The translations under genes and the position numbers were made by a program. From NCBI GenBank assembly GCA_018819265.1, contig JAHJQI010000189.1, positions 1-49,441 of the forward strand: 49,441 bases of DNA, in the 5' to 3' direction. The stretch is from Alphaproteobacteria bacterium. GTDB taxonomy: Bacteria > Pseudomonadota > Alphaproteobacteria > Rhizobiales > Hyphomicrobiaceae. Positions 42,319 through 49,441 of this stretch are shown here, in pieces. The notes under the pieces were generated by a model. It was not told the origin of the DNA and searched no databases. It saw only the letters and a list, made by a program, of their open reading frames with translations. The stretch's first letter is position 1; every line of letters starts with the position of its first letter.

Positions 42319-44124
42319 CTAGTCGTTTCGGGGATAAGCAGAGACAATTCTCAATCCAGATTTCGATGTAGGATCATGTATGATGACGACACCCACACTG
42401 AAAGTCGTTCGAATGGTGGGCTTAGCTCGGGCACTTGGTGCAAAAGCCTCGCGGCCGGTCTCGGTAGCGAATACATGTGTAACGAATGCGCTTACGACAT
42501 CTCCGCGCTTCACCTTTTCCACCGCATCGCGATTCGCCGACAGGGTGGCGCCGACCAGCTTAGTGGCCGCCTGGAGAGAGCTGAATGTACCGACTCTTTT
42601 TCTGGCAACTGTGAAAAACGGAGTTTCAATCCGCTCTCTTTGCATGCGTGAAAGTAGCTGTTGATCACTCTTGCCGACGTGACGGCTTATCGTGTGTCCA
42701 CCATTTACTTCGTCATCCGCGAGGTCAACGGAATATCCTGACCCGGCGTCTGCCTGAGCAATGAGCACTTGACCTAGATCGCGCGACACGGAAGCATCGG
42801 AGGCGCCCGACGATCCGCCGCCATCTCCAACCCACTGGCCGCCGTTCGGGCTGCCTTCAGGGGCGCGCGGTTGGCTTGGGTCATACCTTTTGGCCTCTTG
42901 CGAGGCTTCCGGAAAAGGGCCAAGGTTGTTTTCGACCTCCTCACCAATCGCTTCGTAACCGGCCGCCGCGCGCTTCTCGTCGCGCGTCAGGAAGCTTGCC
43001 TTTTCGATGCGCGCCCAAAGCGCTTCCCTCTCGACCGAGAGGGCTTCGATCTGATCGAGATCGGGGCGCAGCTCCAGGGCGGTTTCCCCGAAGGCCGGCG
43101 ACAACCATCGCGACAGCGCTTTGGCCGTTCGGTTGGCAAGCGGCAACACCGTCTGGCGCCAGAAGGAGCGATTGGCTTCCTGGTAGTTCGAGTAGGTGTT
43201 GTCACCGGGGATGCCGAGCAGCATCGGCGGCACGCCCATGGCCAGCGCGATCTCGCGCGCGGCGGCGTTCTTGGCCTCGATGAAATCCATTTCCTTCGGG
43301 CTGAGGCTCAGCGGTTTCCAGTCGAGCCCGCCTTCGAGGAGTAACGGCCTTCCGGCATTTCGCGCGCCCGCAAAGCCTGCTTCAAGTTCGCTCTTCAGGC
43401 GGTCGTACTGCTCGCCGGTCAGATGCGCATCGCGGGCCGCATAGACGAGCGCGCCCGATGGCCTCGCGGCGTTGTCGAGCAGCGCCTTGTTCCAGTTGGC
43501 GGCCTCGTTATGGATATCGATTGCAGTTGCCGCCGCCTCGATCGGGCTCATGCCGTAGTGGTCGTTGAGCGGGTGAAACAGTCGCGTGTGCAGGATCGGG
43601 CGCACACCTGATGCCACTTCGCCCGTAAAGCGGACCGAGTTGCCGCCGACCGTGTACTCGTAGCCCTCCGGCCAGCCGTCTGCGCCCGGGATCACCTTCA
43701 TGCGGTCGGGCCTCAGGACGTGAAGTTCGCGCACTTGGCCATCGAGGCCGACGGCTTCGATGTAGGCGTTACCGGCAACGAGCAGGTGGCCATAGAAGCT
43801 TTCGAGGAGGTCGGTTCCGGTGGCGCCGGGGCAGGGTTGCGACAGCAGCTCAAGGAACGGGTGGACGCCGTGTTCCTCGTCGCCCTCGAACAGCATCAAC
43901 GGGATTGACGCTGCTGCCTCGGAAATCATGCGCACCGATCGATAAACAATCGCGTTTTGCGCAAAGCCTTCGCGGGCGAAGGTGGAATAATCGCGCGGGC
44001 TCCAAACAGGTTCGCCGGGTCCACTGAACGAGACGAGTCCGCCGACGCGGCTGGCCTTCGATTCGTCGTGACTGAGCGACCAGCGGGGCATCAGCCCCAC
44101 CAGTGCTTCGAGAATGCCTGGCAT
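42319..44124 (-). CDS. GTA gp3: portal protein fused to a C-terminal RNase A-like (CdiA-CT) toxin domain
   Basis: The protein has 601 residues, about 200 more than ordinary GTA portals. Residues 1 to about 400 are an HK97-type portal: GFAQNAIVYRSVRMISEAA, GQVRELHVLRPDRMKVIPG and AMGVPPMLLGIPGDNTYSNY. Residues 413-442 form a linker, RYDPSQPRAPEGSPNGGQW with a Gly/Ser tract, of the kind that precedes swapped toxin ends in phage proteins. Residues about 465-601 resemble the CdiA-CT RNase A family (PF18431-like): NGGHTISRHVGKS (H477, H482 as candidate catalytic residues), FSSLQAATKLVGATL, and the closing VIIHDP and IVSAYP. The portal C-terminus faces the capsid interior, so the domain would travel with the DNA. 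AAGGAA precedes the ATG. The cognate immunity gene is next. The toxin family assignment is by motif, without a search. Confidence 0.82.
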   Translation of the reverse strand: MPGILEALVGLMPRWSLSHDESKASRVGGLVSFSGPGEPVWSPRDYSTFAREGFAQNAIVYRSVRMISEAAASIPLMLFEGDEEHGVHPFLELLSQPCPGATGTDLLESFYGHLLVAGNAYIEAVGLDGQVRELHVLRPDRMKVIPGADGWPEGYEYTVGGNSVRFTGEVASGVRPILHTRLFHPLNDHYGMSPIEAAATAIDIHNEAANWNKALLDNAARPSGALVYAARDAHLTGEQYDRLKSELEAGFAGARNAGRPLLLEGGLDWKPLSLSPKEMDFIEAKNAAAREIALAMGVPPMLLGIPGDNTYSNYQEANRSFWRQTVLPLANRTAKALSRWLSPAFGETALELRPDLDQIEALSVEREALWARIEKASFLTRDEKRAAAGYEAIGEEVENNLGPFPEASQEAKRYDPSQPRAPEGSPNGGQWVGDGGGSSGASDASVSRDLGQVLIAQADAGSGYSVDLADDEVNGGHTISRHVGKSDQQLLSRMQRERIETPFFTVARKRVGTFSSLQAATKLVGATLSANRDAVEKVKRGDVVSAFVTHVFATETGREAFAPSARAKPTIRTTFSVGVVIIHDPTSKSGLRIVSAYPRND

Positions 44125-44184
44125 CCGAAGTTCCTTGTCTCAGGTTTTCGCATTGGTTCCGGCGGTTGGCCGGGTCGCTATAAC

Positions 44185-45537
44185 TCAGAGTGCGCGCAGT
44201 GCCGGTCGCGGCGGTTCCGGGTTCATCAGGTCGGTCAGGGCCCAGACCAGCGCATCGAGACGGTCGGGACTGTGGCCCCGCGCCTTGCCGTCAGTGCCGA
44301 AGCTGAGCATCTCGTCTTCCAGTTCGGCGTGTTCGCCGACATGGGCGACGCGGCCTTCCGCATAAAGTGCGGCGACCGGTTCGGCGCGGACCCACTTGCC
44401 GCGGCTTGCCCGCACCTTGCGCACGAAGACTCCCGGTTCGATCTGTCGGAGTACACCGACAACGAGGTCGCCGCCCTGGTTGACCTCGGCGACGATACGG
44501 TCGGCGTCGAAATCGCGCCGAGCGGCGATCGCCGCCCGCGCCCACACCTGCGGTTCGCGTCCCTGCACGCTGCGGTCGGCCAGCACGTAATATCGCTGGT
44601 CCTCGCCCTTGGCCGCCACGACGATGCCGCACGCATCCGAGGTCGACGTTGACGTCACCGGCGGGTCGACCGCGACCACCACCTGGCGCAAGGCCGGCGC
44701 AGATCTCACCCGCTGGGCTTCGATCCAGTCGCGCCGCCACAGGCAACCCTCGGTGTCCTCTATCAATTCGCCCAGTAATTCCTGGCGGCCCAGCGCCGTT
44801 CCCGCATAGCGCCGCGTCATCTCGGCGACGAACGAGGGGGCGAGGTTGGCGGCATTCGCCGACGTCGCACACCTGCTGACGACGGTTGCTTCGTCCGCCA
44901 GCAGGCGCTTCAAAAGCGGCACCGGCCGCGGCGTCGTCGTCGCGACGACACGGGGGTGTTCGCCCAGGCGCAATGCAAACTGCAGCATGTTCCAGGCCTC
45001 CTCTCCGTTGCGCCACTTGGCGATCTCGTCACACCATGCAACCGCGAATTGCGGGCCGCGCAGTCCTTCGGAATTCTCCGCCGAAAACATCTGCGCGACG
45101 GCTCCGTTGGGCCAGGTCAATTGCATCTTGGAAGGTTCAAATCGCGGGCGTTCGGCATCTGCGTGGATCGACAGCAGGCCGGAGTCGCCTTCGACCATGA
45201 CACTGCGCACGTCCGCCATCGTCTCGCCGACAAGTGCAATCCTCTTCGCCGGCCGGTTCGACAGTGGCGCAATACCGAGGGCCTGCGCCCTTATCCATTC
45301 GGCACCGGCCCTGGTCTTGCCGGCGCCGCGCCCGCCAAGCAGAAGCCAGACCTGCCACGGATCGCCGGCAGCGGTGGATCGTGGCGGCAACTGATCGTCG
45401 CGCGCCCAAACCTGCCAGTCGGCATGGATCGCCGCGATGGCGTCGTCACTCAGACGTGCCAGAGCGGTCCTTAGCGTCCCGGTCCGCGCATAGTCGTCCA
45501 AGGCGCTGCGTAATCTCTTCGCGCATTCGCTCCGCAT
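44185..45537 (-). CDS. GTA gp2: large terminase (packaging ATPase/nuclease)
   Basis: The protein has about 450 residues from ATG 45537, which overlaps gp1 by 92 bases. A TTG codon further in is also possible, as the conserved part starts near LARLSDDAIAAIHADWQVW. The Walker A motif is LLLGGRGAGKTRAGAEW, the Walker B region FAVAWCDEIAKW, and the ATPase coupling motif MLQFALRLGEHPRVVATTTP-like (shown here in part). The C-terminal RNase H-like nuclease has VVVAVDPPVTS and the Asp of DRIVAEVNQGGD. It packages host DNA by headful into the GTA capsid. Confidence 0.94.
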   Translation of the reverse strand: MRSECAKRLRSALDDYARTGTLRTALARLSDDAIAAIHADWQVWARDDQLPPRSTAAGDPWQVWLLLGGRGAGKTRAGAEWIRAQALGIAPLSNRPAKRIALVGETMADVRSVMVEGDSGLLSIHADAERPRFEPSKMQLTWPNGAVAQMFSAENSEGLRGPQFAVAWCDEIAKWRNGEEAWNMLQFALRLGEHPRVVATTTPRPVPLLKRLLADEATVVSRCATSANAANLAPSFVAEMTRRYAGTALGRQELLGELIEDTEGCLWRRDWIEAQRVRSAPALRQVVVAVDPPVTSTSTSDACGIVVAAKGEDQRYYVLADRSVQGREPQVWARAAIAARRDFDADRIVAEVNQGGDLVVGVLRQIEPGVFVRKVRASRGKWVRAEPVAALYAEGRVAHVGEHAELEDEMLSFGTDGKARGHSPDRLDALVWALTDLMNPEPPRPALRAL

Positions 45538-46009
45538 CACCGGCGGCGACGTGTTTGCGTTTGGAGGGCTTTTCTCGTTCTTCAAGGACTGCCGCAAACG
45601 CCGTGACCTTTTCGAAGCTTCGGATCATCGAACCCAGTTCCCGGGTTTCCCGCTCGCTTTCTGCGGCGGTCAATTCTTCATGGCTGTCCATGCGCGCCTC
45701 GAGACGTTTCAACTTCGCGTCCATCGCGTTGTAGAGCCTTGTGATGAGGCCGGGGGCGGATGCGGCGTCCTGCCGGGGCCGTCTCGTGGCGTCGCCGGTT
45801 GTCGTTTGGGTTCGGCATGGTTTGGCTGTTGCCGCCTTTGTCCTGTGGTTGCGTTGCTGCTGCGAACGCCGTGCCCAGCCGTCGCGGCGGGCCCGCCGAT
45901 AGATCGCCCCTGCCGAAACCGCCAACCGTGCCGCGATCTGCGAGACGGTTTCTTCGCCCTTCTCATAGGCACAACGGATATCGGCCCAGGCCGCCTCATC
46001 ATGCGACAT
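45446..46009 (-). CDS. GTA gp1: small-terminase-like DNA-binding protein
   Basis: The protein has 187 residues. An N-terminal helix-turn-helix (about 8-45, YEKGEETVSQIAARLAVSAG then YRRARRDGWARR) is followed by a basic linker, a helical middle (LYNAMDAKLKRLEARMDSHE) and a charged C-terminus. This is the layout of GTA gp1 and small terminases. RcGTA gp1 works in DNA packaging, but without the sequence specificity of phage terminases. It is the first gene of the operon. AGGTGC precedes the ATG. Confidence 0.85.
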   Translation of the reverse strand: MSHDEAAWADIRCAYEKGEETVSQIAARLAVSAGAIYRRARRDGWARRSQQQRNHRTKAATAKPCRTQTTTGDATRRPRQDAASAPGLITRLYNAMDAKLKRLEARMDSHEELTAAESERETRELGSMIRSFEKVTAFAAVLEEREKPSKRKHVAAGDAERMREEITQRLGRLCADRDAKDRSGTSE

Positions 46010-46125
46010 GCACCTGGCCGCACCCCCTGTTCAAAGATGCCCCGTTCGAGATCGATTTTGGATGTTCATAGGCGCGGGATCAGATGGCGGGCGCTTTCGC
46101 CTCAGCCTCTTCCGGCCATACACAA

Positions 46126-46154
46126 ACAGTACTCGAACAGCGGCACGCTGTCAA
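46126..46154 (-). promoter_or_regulatory. Candidate promoter of the GTA operon
   Basis: On the minus strand TTGACA (46149-46154) is followed after 17 bases by TACTGT (46126-46131). The -35 is perfect, the -10 poor (three of six). It lies about 117 bases before gp1, in the only AT-rich gap of this area, giving a leader of about 110 bases. A weak -10 fits a promoter that needs an activator, as GTA promoters do (GafA in Rhodobacter). Confidence 0.5.
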
Positions 46155-46253
46155 CAAGTAAAGTGTGTTTTTTCAAAGCCTTACACTATTTCTCTGAACG
46201 CAAACAATCCAGGCTAACCCATTCCAGACAACCTGAGGATAAGTGCTGCCCGG

Positions 46254-46712
46254 TCAATCCTCGCCGAAGTCATCAATGATGTAGCGTTCCAACTCCTCGG
46301 AATTGGCCTGGGTCTCCGGCCTTGCCCAGCCGCGCACCGAAATACCGGCCTGATGCACCGTGTCGGGGTCTCCTGATACCAGTGGATGCCACCAGGCGAG
46401 ACCGCGGCCTTCGGAAATCCGTCGATAACCGCATGAAGCGGGCAGCCAGCTCAGTTTTTCCACCGTTTCCGGATCAATCGACAGGCAGTCGTGCACCAGT
46501 TCGTGTCGGCGCGGATAATCGCGGCAGCGGCACTTGCCGAGATCCAGTAGTCGGCATGCAAGGCGAGTGAGGTACACATCGCCGGTATCTTCGTCTTCCA
46601 GCTTGAGCAGGCAGCAGCGCCCGCAGCCATCGCAAAGCTGCTCCCATTCACTTGCCGTCATTTCGGAAAGCGTCTTGGTGCGCCAGAAGGCTTCTGGTGA
46701 TTCGTGGTTCAT
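46254..46712 (-). CDS. YcgN-family cysteine-cluster protein (UPF0260)
   Basis: The protein has 152 residues of the YcgN/CxxCxxCC family. The Cys cluster is [20 protein letters not shown] near residue 27, followed by [18 protein letters not shown] and the second cluster with VHDCLSI and LPASCGYR. The eight or so conserved Cys suggest binding of zinc or iron-sulfur. The biological role is unknown. The gene is divergent from the penicillin-binding protein. It is not part of the GTA, despite lying beside it. Confidence 0.88.
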   Translation of the reverse strand: MNHESPEAFWRTKTLSEMTASEWEQLCDGCGRCCLLKLEDEDTGDVYLTRLACRLLDLGKCRCRDYPRRHELVHDCLSIDPETVEKLSWLPASCGYRRISEGRGLAWWHPLVSGDPDTVHQAGISVRGWARPETQANSEELERYIIDDFGED

Positions 46713-46857
46713 GGTGCACCGTTCGCAGGTGTTCTACCGGGCGGTCAAGCACTCGTGACGGCTGCTTGGCGCCGCACCTATGCCACAGAAGCACGTTTTA
46801 CCTTAAACATCACGGTCCGGATGCGCGCGGCGCTAGTTTCGACGCCCCCCGTGAGGT

Positions 46858-49140
46858 ATGGAAAGACGATGGATCTGGTGGCCGGCAGCAGATCCTTTCC
46901 TCCTCGCCAAACGGAGACGGCAGGCTTTGAGCGATTGGTTCTTCAAACAGGGTGGGCGCGACCGCATCATCGACTGGCTAAGTCTTGATTCCAAGATCGA
47001 TTCGCTGATCTCGGAAACGTCAGGGCGGGTGCGCGATACCTGGAACTCCGCTTCGAGCTTCTTTGCCCGCTTCAAGCTGACCGGATGGAAGCGGGTCGCC
47101 AACGAACTTGCCTGCGAATGCCTGACGCTCGGTGCTGGCGGGCTCGTGCTGCTTTATGCGCTGGCGCTTCCCGCCTTCAAGGAATTCGACGAAAGCAAAT
47201 ATCAGACCGGTCAATTCGCCGTCACCTTCCTCGACCAGAACGGCAACGAAATCGGCAAGCGCGGCATCCTGCACAACGACGCGGTGCCGCTCGAAGAAAT
47301 TCCCGACTACCTGATCAAGGCGGCGCTGGCCACGGAGGACCGCCGCTTCTTCGAGCATTTCGGTGTCGACTTCTTCGGCACCGCACGCGCCGTGATGGAG
47401 AACGTCAGGGCGTCCGGGGTGGTCCAGGGTGGTTCGACACTGACGCAGCAGCTCGCAAAGAACCTGTTCCTGTCTCCCGAACGCTCGATCCAGCGCAAGC
47501 TCAAGGAAGTGTTTCTTGCCTTCCTTCTCGAGTCCCGGCATTCGAAACGCGAAATCCTGAAAATGTATCTCGACCGCGCCTACATGGGCGGTGGCGCATT
47601 CGGGGTCGAGGCCGCAGCCCAATTCTATTTCGGCAAGCCGGTCAAGGACATCAGCATGGCCGAGGCCGCACTGATGGCGGGCCTGTTCAAGGCGCCGACA
47701 AAATACGCCCCACACGTCGATCTTGCCGCATCGCGCGCTCGTACCAACGAAGTGCTCTCCAACCTCGTCGAAGCCGGGTTCTACACGGCAGGGCAGGTTC
47801 ACAACGCCCGCCTGTTCCCGGCCAAGATCGTGGAGCACAGCAACCCTGACAGCCCCGACTGGTTCCTCGACTGGGCCTTCGAAGAGGTCCAGCGTCTGGC
47901 TCGCGGCAAGGGCGAATACGTGCTTACGGCCCGCACGACTGTCGACCTGAAACTGCAGAAGGCAGCCGAGGAAGCTCTGATCTCGACAATCAAGGGCGAA
48001 GGCCGCTATGCGCGTGCGCGCGCCGGTGCTCTCGTTTCCATGGAAACCGACGGAACCGTGCGCGCCATCGTCGGCGGTACCGATTACGGCGTCAGCCAGT
48101 TCAACCGCGCGACTTCGGCACGCCGCCAGCCCGGCTCGTCGTTCAAGCCATATGTCTATGCGATCGCGCTCGAGTCGGGGATGCGTCCCAACACAATGGT
48201 TCGTGACAGATCGAGAAACTGCGGGCGCTGGTCACCGAAGAACTACAACGGCAGCTATGGCAGCGGGGCGCGCGTACCGCTGCAATATGCGCTGGCAAAA
48301 TCATACAACACAACTGCGGTCGAGCTTTCGTTGTCCATCGGCCGCGACAAGCTGATGGAAATGGTCAATCGGCTCGGCGTCTCGGGAGTGCAGAAAACCT
48401 GTTCCATGGCGCTTGGCGATGGTGGCGTCACCGTCCTCGAACACACCGGCGGCTATGCGACGTTCGCCAACGACGGCAAGCTCGTCAAGCCTTACGGCGT
48501 ACTCGAAATCGTCAATTCGCGCGGCGAGCTGATCTATTCGCGCGAACGCGATGAAAAGCCGGCGCCGCAGGTTCTCGAAAAGCGCGTTGCCGAAGACATG
48601 AACCAGATGCTCTTCGAGGTTGTCCACGCGGGCACCGGAGGGCGAGCGAAACTCGACTTCACGCATGCCGTCGGCAAGACCGGAACGAGTTCCAGCTATC
48701 GCGATGCGTGGTTCATGGGTTTCACAGGCAAATACGTCACCGGGGTTTGGCTCGGCAACGACGACTTCCGCCCAACCAACCGCATCACCGGCGGCAGTCT
48801 GCCGGCGCAAACATGGAAGGCCTTCATGTCGGTCGCCCATACGGACATGAACATACCGACCATTCCCGGCCTTGATCCGCACCCGGTGCAGATCGGCGAA
48901 ATGCAGCGCCTAGCCTATCTGCGCCAGACCGATCCAGCCTACAAGGATCCTGCAAACCGCGAAACCGCCTCCGCCAGCCTGTTACCGGACAAGACCCGCA
49001 AGGCGCTGCAGACAGTGGTCGACGCCATGCGTAAAGCCAACGGCGTCGAGCCCGCCGAAGTTCCAGCCGTGCCGCAGCCCGACGGCGTGACAAATCCCGA
49101 TAAACGTGCCGAACTGAAAGACGGCCAGGTTCCGCGCTAG
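46858..49140 (+). CDS. Class A penicillin-binding protein (PBP1, glycosyltransferase/transpeptidase)
   Basis: The protein has 760 residues from ATG 46858. GAGG stands almost next to it, so a start a few codons inside is possible. One membrane anchor lies at about residues 85-108. A GT51 peptidoglycan glycosyltransferase domain follows: ATEDRRFFEHFGVDF with the catalytic Glu near 160, GGSTLTQQLAKNLFL, and RKLKEVFLAFLLE. The transpeptidase domain has the active Ser in PGSSFKPY near 427, SYNT (SxN) and GKTGTSS (KTG). It polymerises and cross-links peptidoglycan in the periplasm. Its TAG stop codon is the start of the first CTAG palindrome. Confidence 0.93.
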   Translation: MERRWIWWPAADPFLLAKRRRQALSDWFFKQGGRDRIIDWLSLDSKIDSLISETSGRVRDTWNSASSFFARFKLTGWKRVANELACECLTLGAGGLVLLYALALPAFKEFDESKYQTGQFAVTFLDQNGNEIGKRGILHNDAVPLEEIPDYLIKAALATEDRRFFEHFGVDFFGTARAVMENVRASGVVQGGSTLTQQLAKNLFLSPERSIQRKLKEVFLAFLLESRHSKREILKMYLDRAYMGGGAFGVEAAAQFYFGKPVKDISMAEAALMAGLFKAPTKYAPHVDLAASRARTNEVLSNLVEAGFYTAGQVHNARLFPAKIVEHSNPDSPDWFLDWAFEEVQRLARGKGEYVLTARTTVDLKLQKAAEEALISTIKGEGRYARARAGALVSMETDGTVRAIVGGTDYGVSQFNRATSARRQPGSSFKPYVYAIALESGMRPNTMVRDRSRNCGRWSPKNYNGSYGSGARVPLQYALAKSYNTTAVELSLSIGRDKLMEMVNRLGVSGVQKTCSMALGDGGVTVLEHTGGYATFANDGKLVKPYGVLEIVNSRGELIYSRERDEKPAPQVLEKRVAEDMNQMLFEVVHAGTGGRAKLDFTHAVGKTGTSSSYRDAWFMGFTGKYVTGVWLGNDDFRPTNRITGGSLPAQTWKAFMSVAHTDMNIPTIPGLDPHPVQIGEMQRLAYLRQTDPAYKDPANRETASASLLPDKTRKALQTVVDAMRKANGVEPAEVPAVPQPDGVTNPDKRAELKDGQVPR

Positions 49141-49441
49141 TGTTCCGTCTGCAAAGTTCGCCTCCGCTCTGCCGCAGCCGCCTGAGCGAATTTTGCAGAC
49201 AAAAGGGACACTAGAATCATAGAGCTGCTAGTGTGATTCAGATTCAGAAGTTCGCTCTCGGCCGAGCCGCAGATCGTAGTGAACTTCTAAATCATCACAC
49301 TAGTACCGCCGATCAGAAGTCCCTGTGTCGTATCAGTCAACCGCTTTCAGGGACTTCTGATCGAAAAGCGGTACTAGATTCAATATTCTACTAGTACCCT
49401 CTGCTTTCAGAAGTTCGTCAAAGTGGTTGCCGTGAATGACT
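49137..49441. repeat. Tandem array of CTAG-bounded palindromes
   Basis: Three complete elements and the start of a fourth: A 49137-49214 (78 bases), B 49228-49303 (76), C 49300-49377 (78), and D from 49391 to the window end. Each starts and ends with CTAG and has long complementary arms. In A the arms hold GTCTGCAAAGTTCGC against GCGAATTTTGCAGAC; in C, GATCAGAAGTCCCTG against CAGGGACTTCTGATC. A and C share a four-base bulge at the same place in one arm. B and C share one CTAG. Arm sequences differ between elements while the pairing is kept. No gene is present in the array. Confidence 0.85.

Larger units (their letters stand above)
41941..42735 (-). other. Toxin-immunity cassette inserted into the GTA operon
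   Basis: The unit covers the toxin domain of gp3 (to about residue 465), the immunity gene and the terminator. Its base composition differs sharply from the neighbours: the 60 bases at 42241-42300 have 23 G/C, against 45 in 43201-43260 inside the portal core. The change lies close to the start of the toxin domain, as expected for a swapped polymorphic-toxin end. It replaces the place of gp3.5 in the RcGTA order. Boundaries are approximate. Confidence 0.7.
29281..46009 (-). mobile_element. Gene transfer agent (RcGTA-type) structural gene cluster
   Basis: About 16.7 kb of codirectional minus-strand genes in the standard RcGTA order: gp1, large terminase, portal, protease, capsid, head-tail connectors, tail tube, chaperones, short tape measure, distal tail, hub, peptidase and megatron. 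A lysis fusion follows. There is no integrase, excisionase, repressor or replication gene, and the flanks are ordinary chromosomal genes (YcgN/PBP and Feu), which favours a GTA over a prophage. Reading frames are intact and many stops overlap the next start in ATGA, indicating a maintained, functional locus. The unusual parts are the toxin domain on the portal, an immunity gene in place of gp3.5, and the fused lysis gene. Confidence 0.9.

Noticed and set aside
29281..46009. Prophage instead of gene transfer agent
   Set aside because: No integrase, repressor, replication gene or attachment sites are seen, and the gene order and sizes match RcGTA.
49137..49441. CRISPR array
   Set aside because: The units are palindromes with diverging arms and no identical repeats or uniform spacers, and no cas genes are near.

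Overview
The window is GC-rich chromosomal DNA from an alphaproteobacterium, most likely a Hyphomicrobiales methylotroph of the Hyphomicrobium/Filomicrobium type. Three things suggest this: a cytochrome c maturation operon (ccmIEFH, the rhizobial cycHJKL) next to a FeuPQ-like two-component pair; an order of degP, response regulator, histidine kinase and glnE; and a complete RcGTA-type gene transfer agent (GTA) locus. No species assignment can be made from the sequence alone.

Layout. (1) 0.3-6.1 kb: a methanesulfonate-oxidation locus. msmE (periplasmic binding protein) is divergent from msmA, msmB, msmC and msmD, and a GFA-fold gene follows. The hydroxylase has the unusual C-x-H-x26-C-x2-H Rieske spacing described for methanesulfonate monooxygenase. 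Its products would be formaldehyde and sulfite, so the GFA-type neighbour fits. (2) 6.1-14.4 kb: a small hypothetical gene, a small basic-protein gene, a DedA membrane protein, egtB-egtD (ergothioneine), pepN, and a histidine kinase with a degenerate ATPase domain. (3) 14.4-21.3 kb, minus strand: degP, response regulator, sensor kinase and glnE. (4) 21.4-29.2 kb, minus strand: ccmIEFH, a glycine-zipper lipoprotein, FeuQ/FeuP-like kinase and regulator, and a small periplasmic protein of the FeuN/PepSY kind. (5) 29.3-46.0 kb, minus strand: the GTA structural operon from gp1 (packaging) to gp15 (tail fibre/megatron), ended by a gene fusing two peptidoglycan hydrolases to a holin-like membrane domain. 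(6) 46.25-49.1 kb: a YcgN-type cysteine-cluster protein and a class A penicillin-binding protein. (7) 49.1-49.4 kb: a tandem array of CTAG-bounded palindromes. Related single copies lie between msmB and msmC and upstream of ccmI.

The most notable system is inside the GTA operon. The portal protein (gp3) carries a C-terminal extension: a pre-toxin-like linker followed by a domain resembling the CdiA-CT RNase A-like toxin. An AT-richer gene for a CdiI-like immunity protein starts 8 bases downstream, and a strong intrinsic terminator then closes the module before the prohead protease gene. I read this as a polymorphic toxin-immunity cassette grafted onto the DNA portal of a gene transfer agent. 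It would make the particle a possible kin-selective or antibacterial delivery device. The GTA operon also has a terminator just after the major capsid gene and an in-frame internal start, with a good ribosome binding site, that could release the holin part of the lysis fusion as a separate protein.

Limits: all calls come from reading motifs, lengths and gene order. No database or structure search was run.
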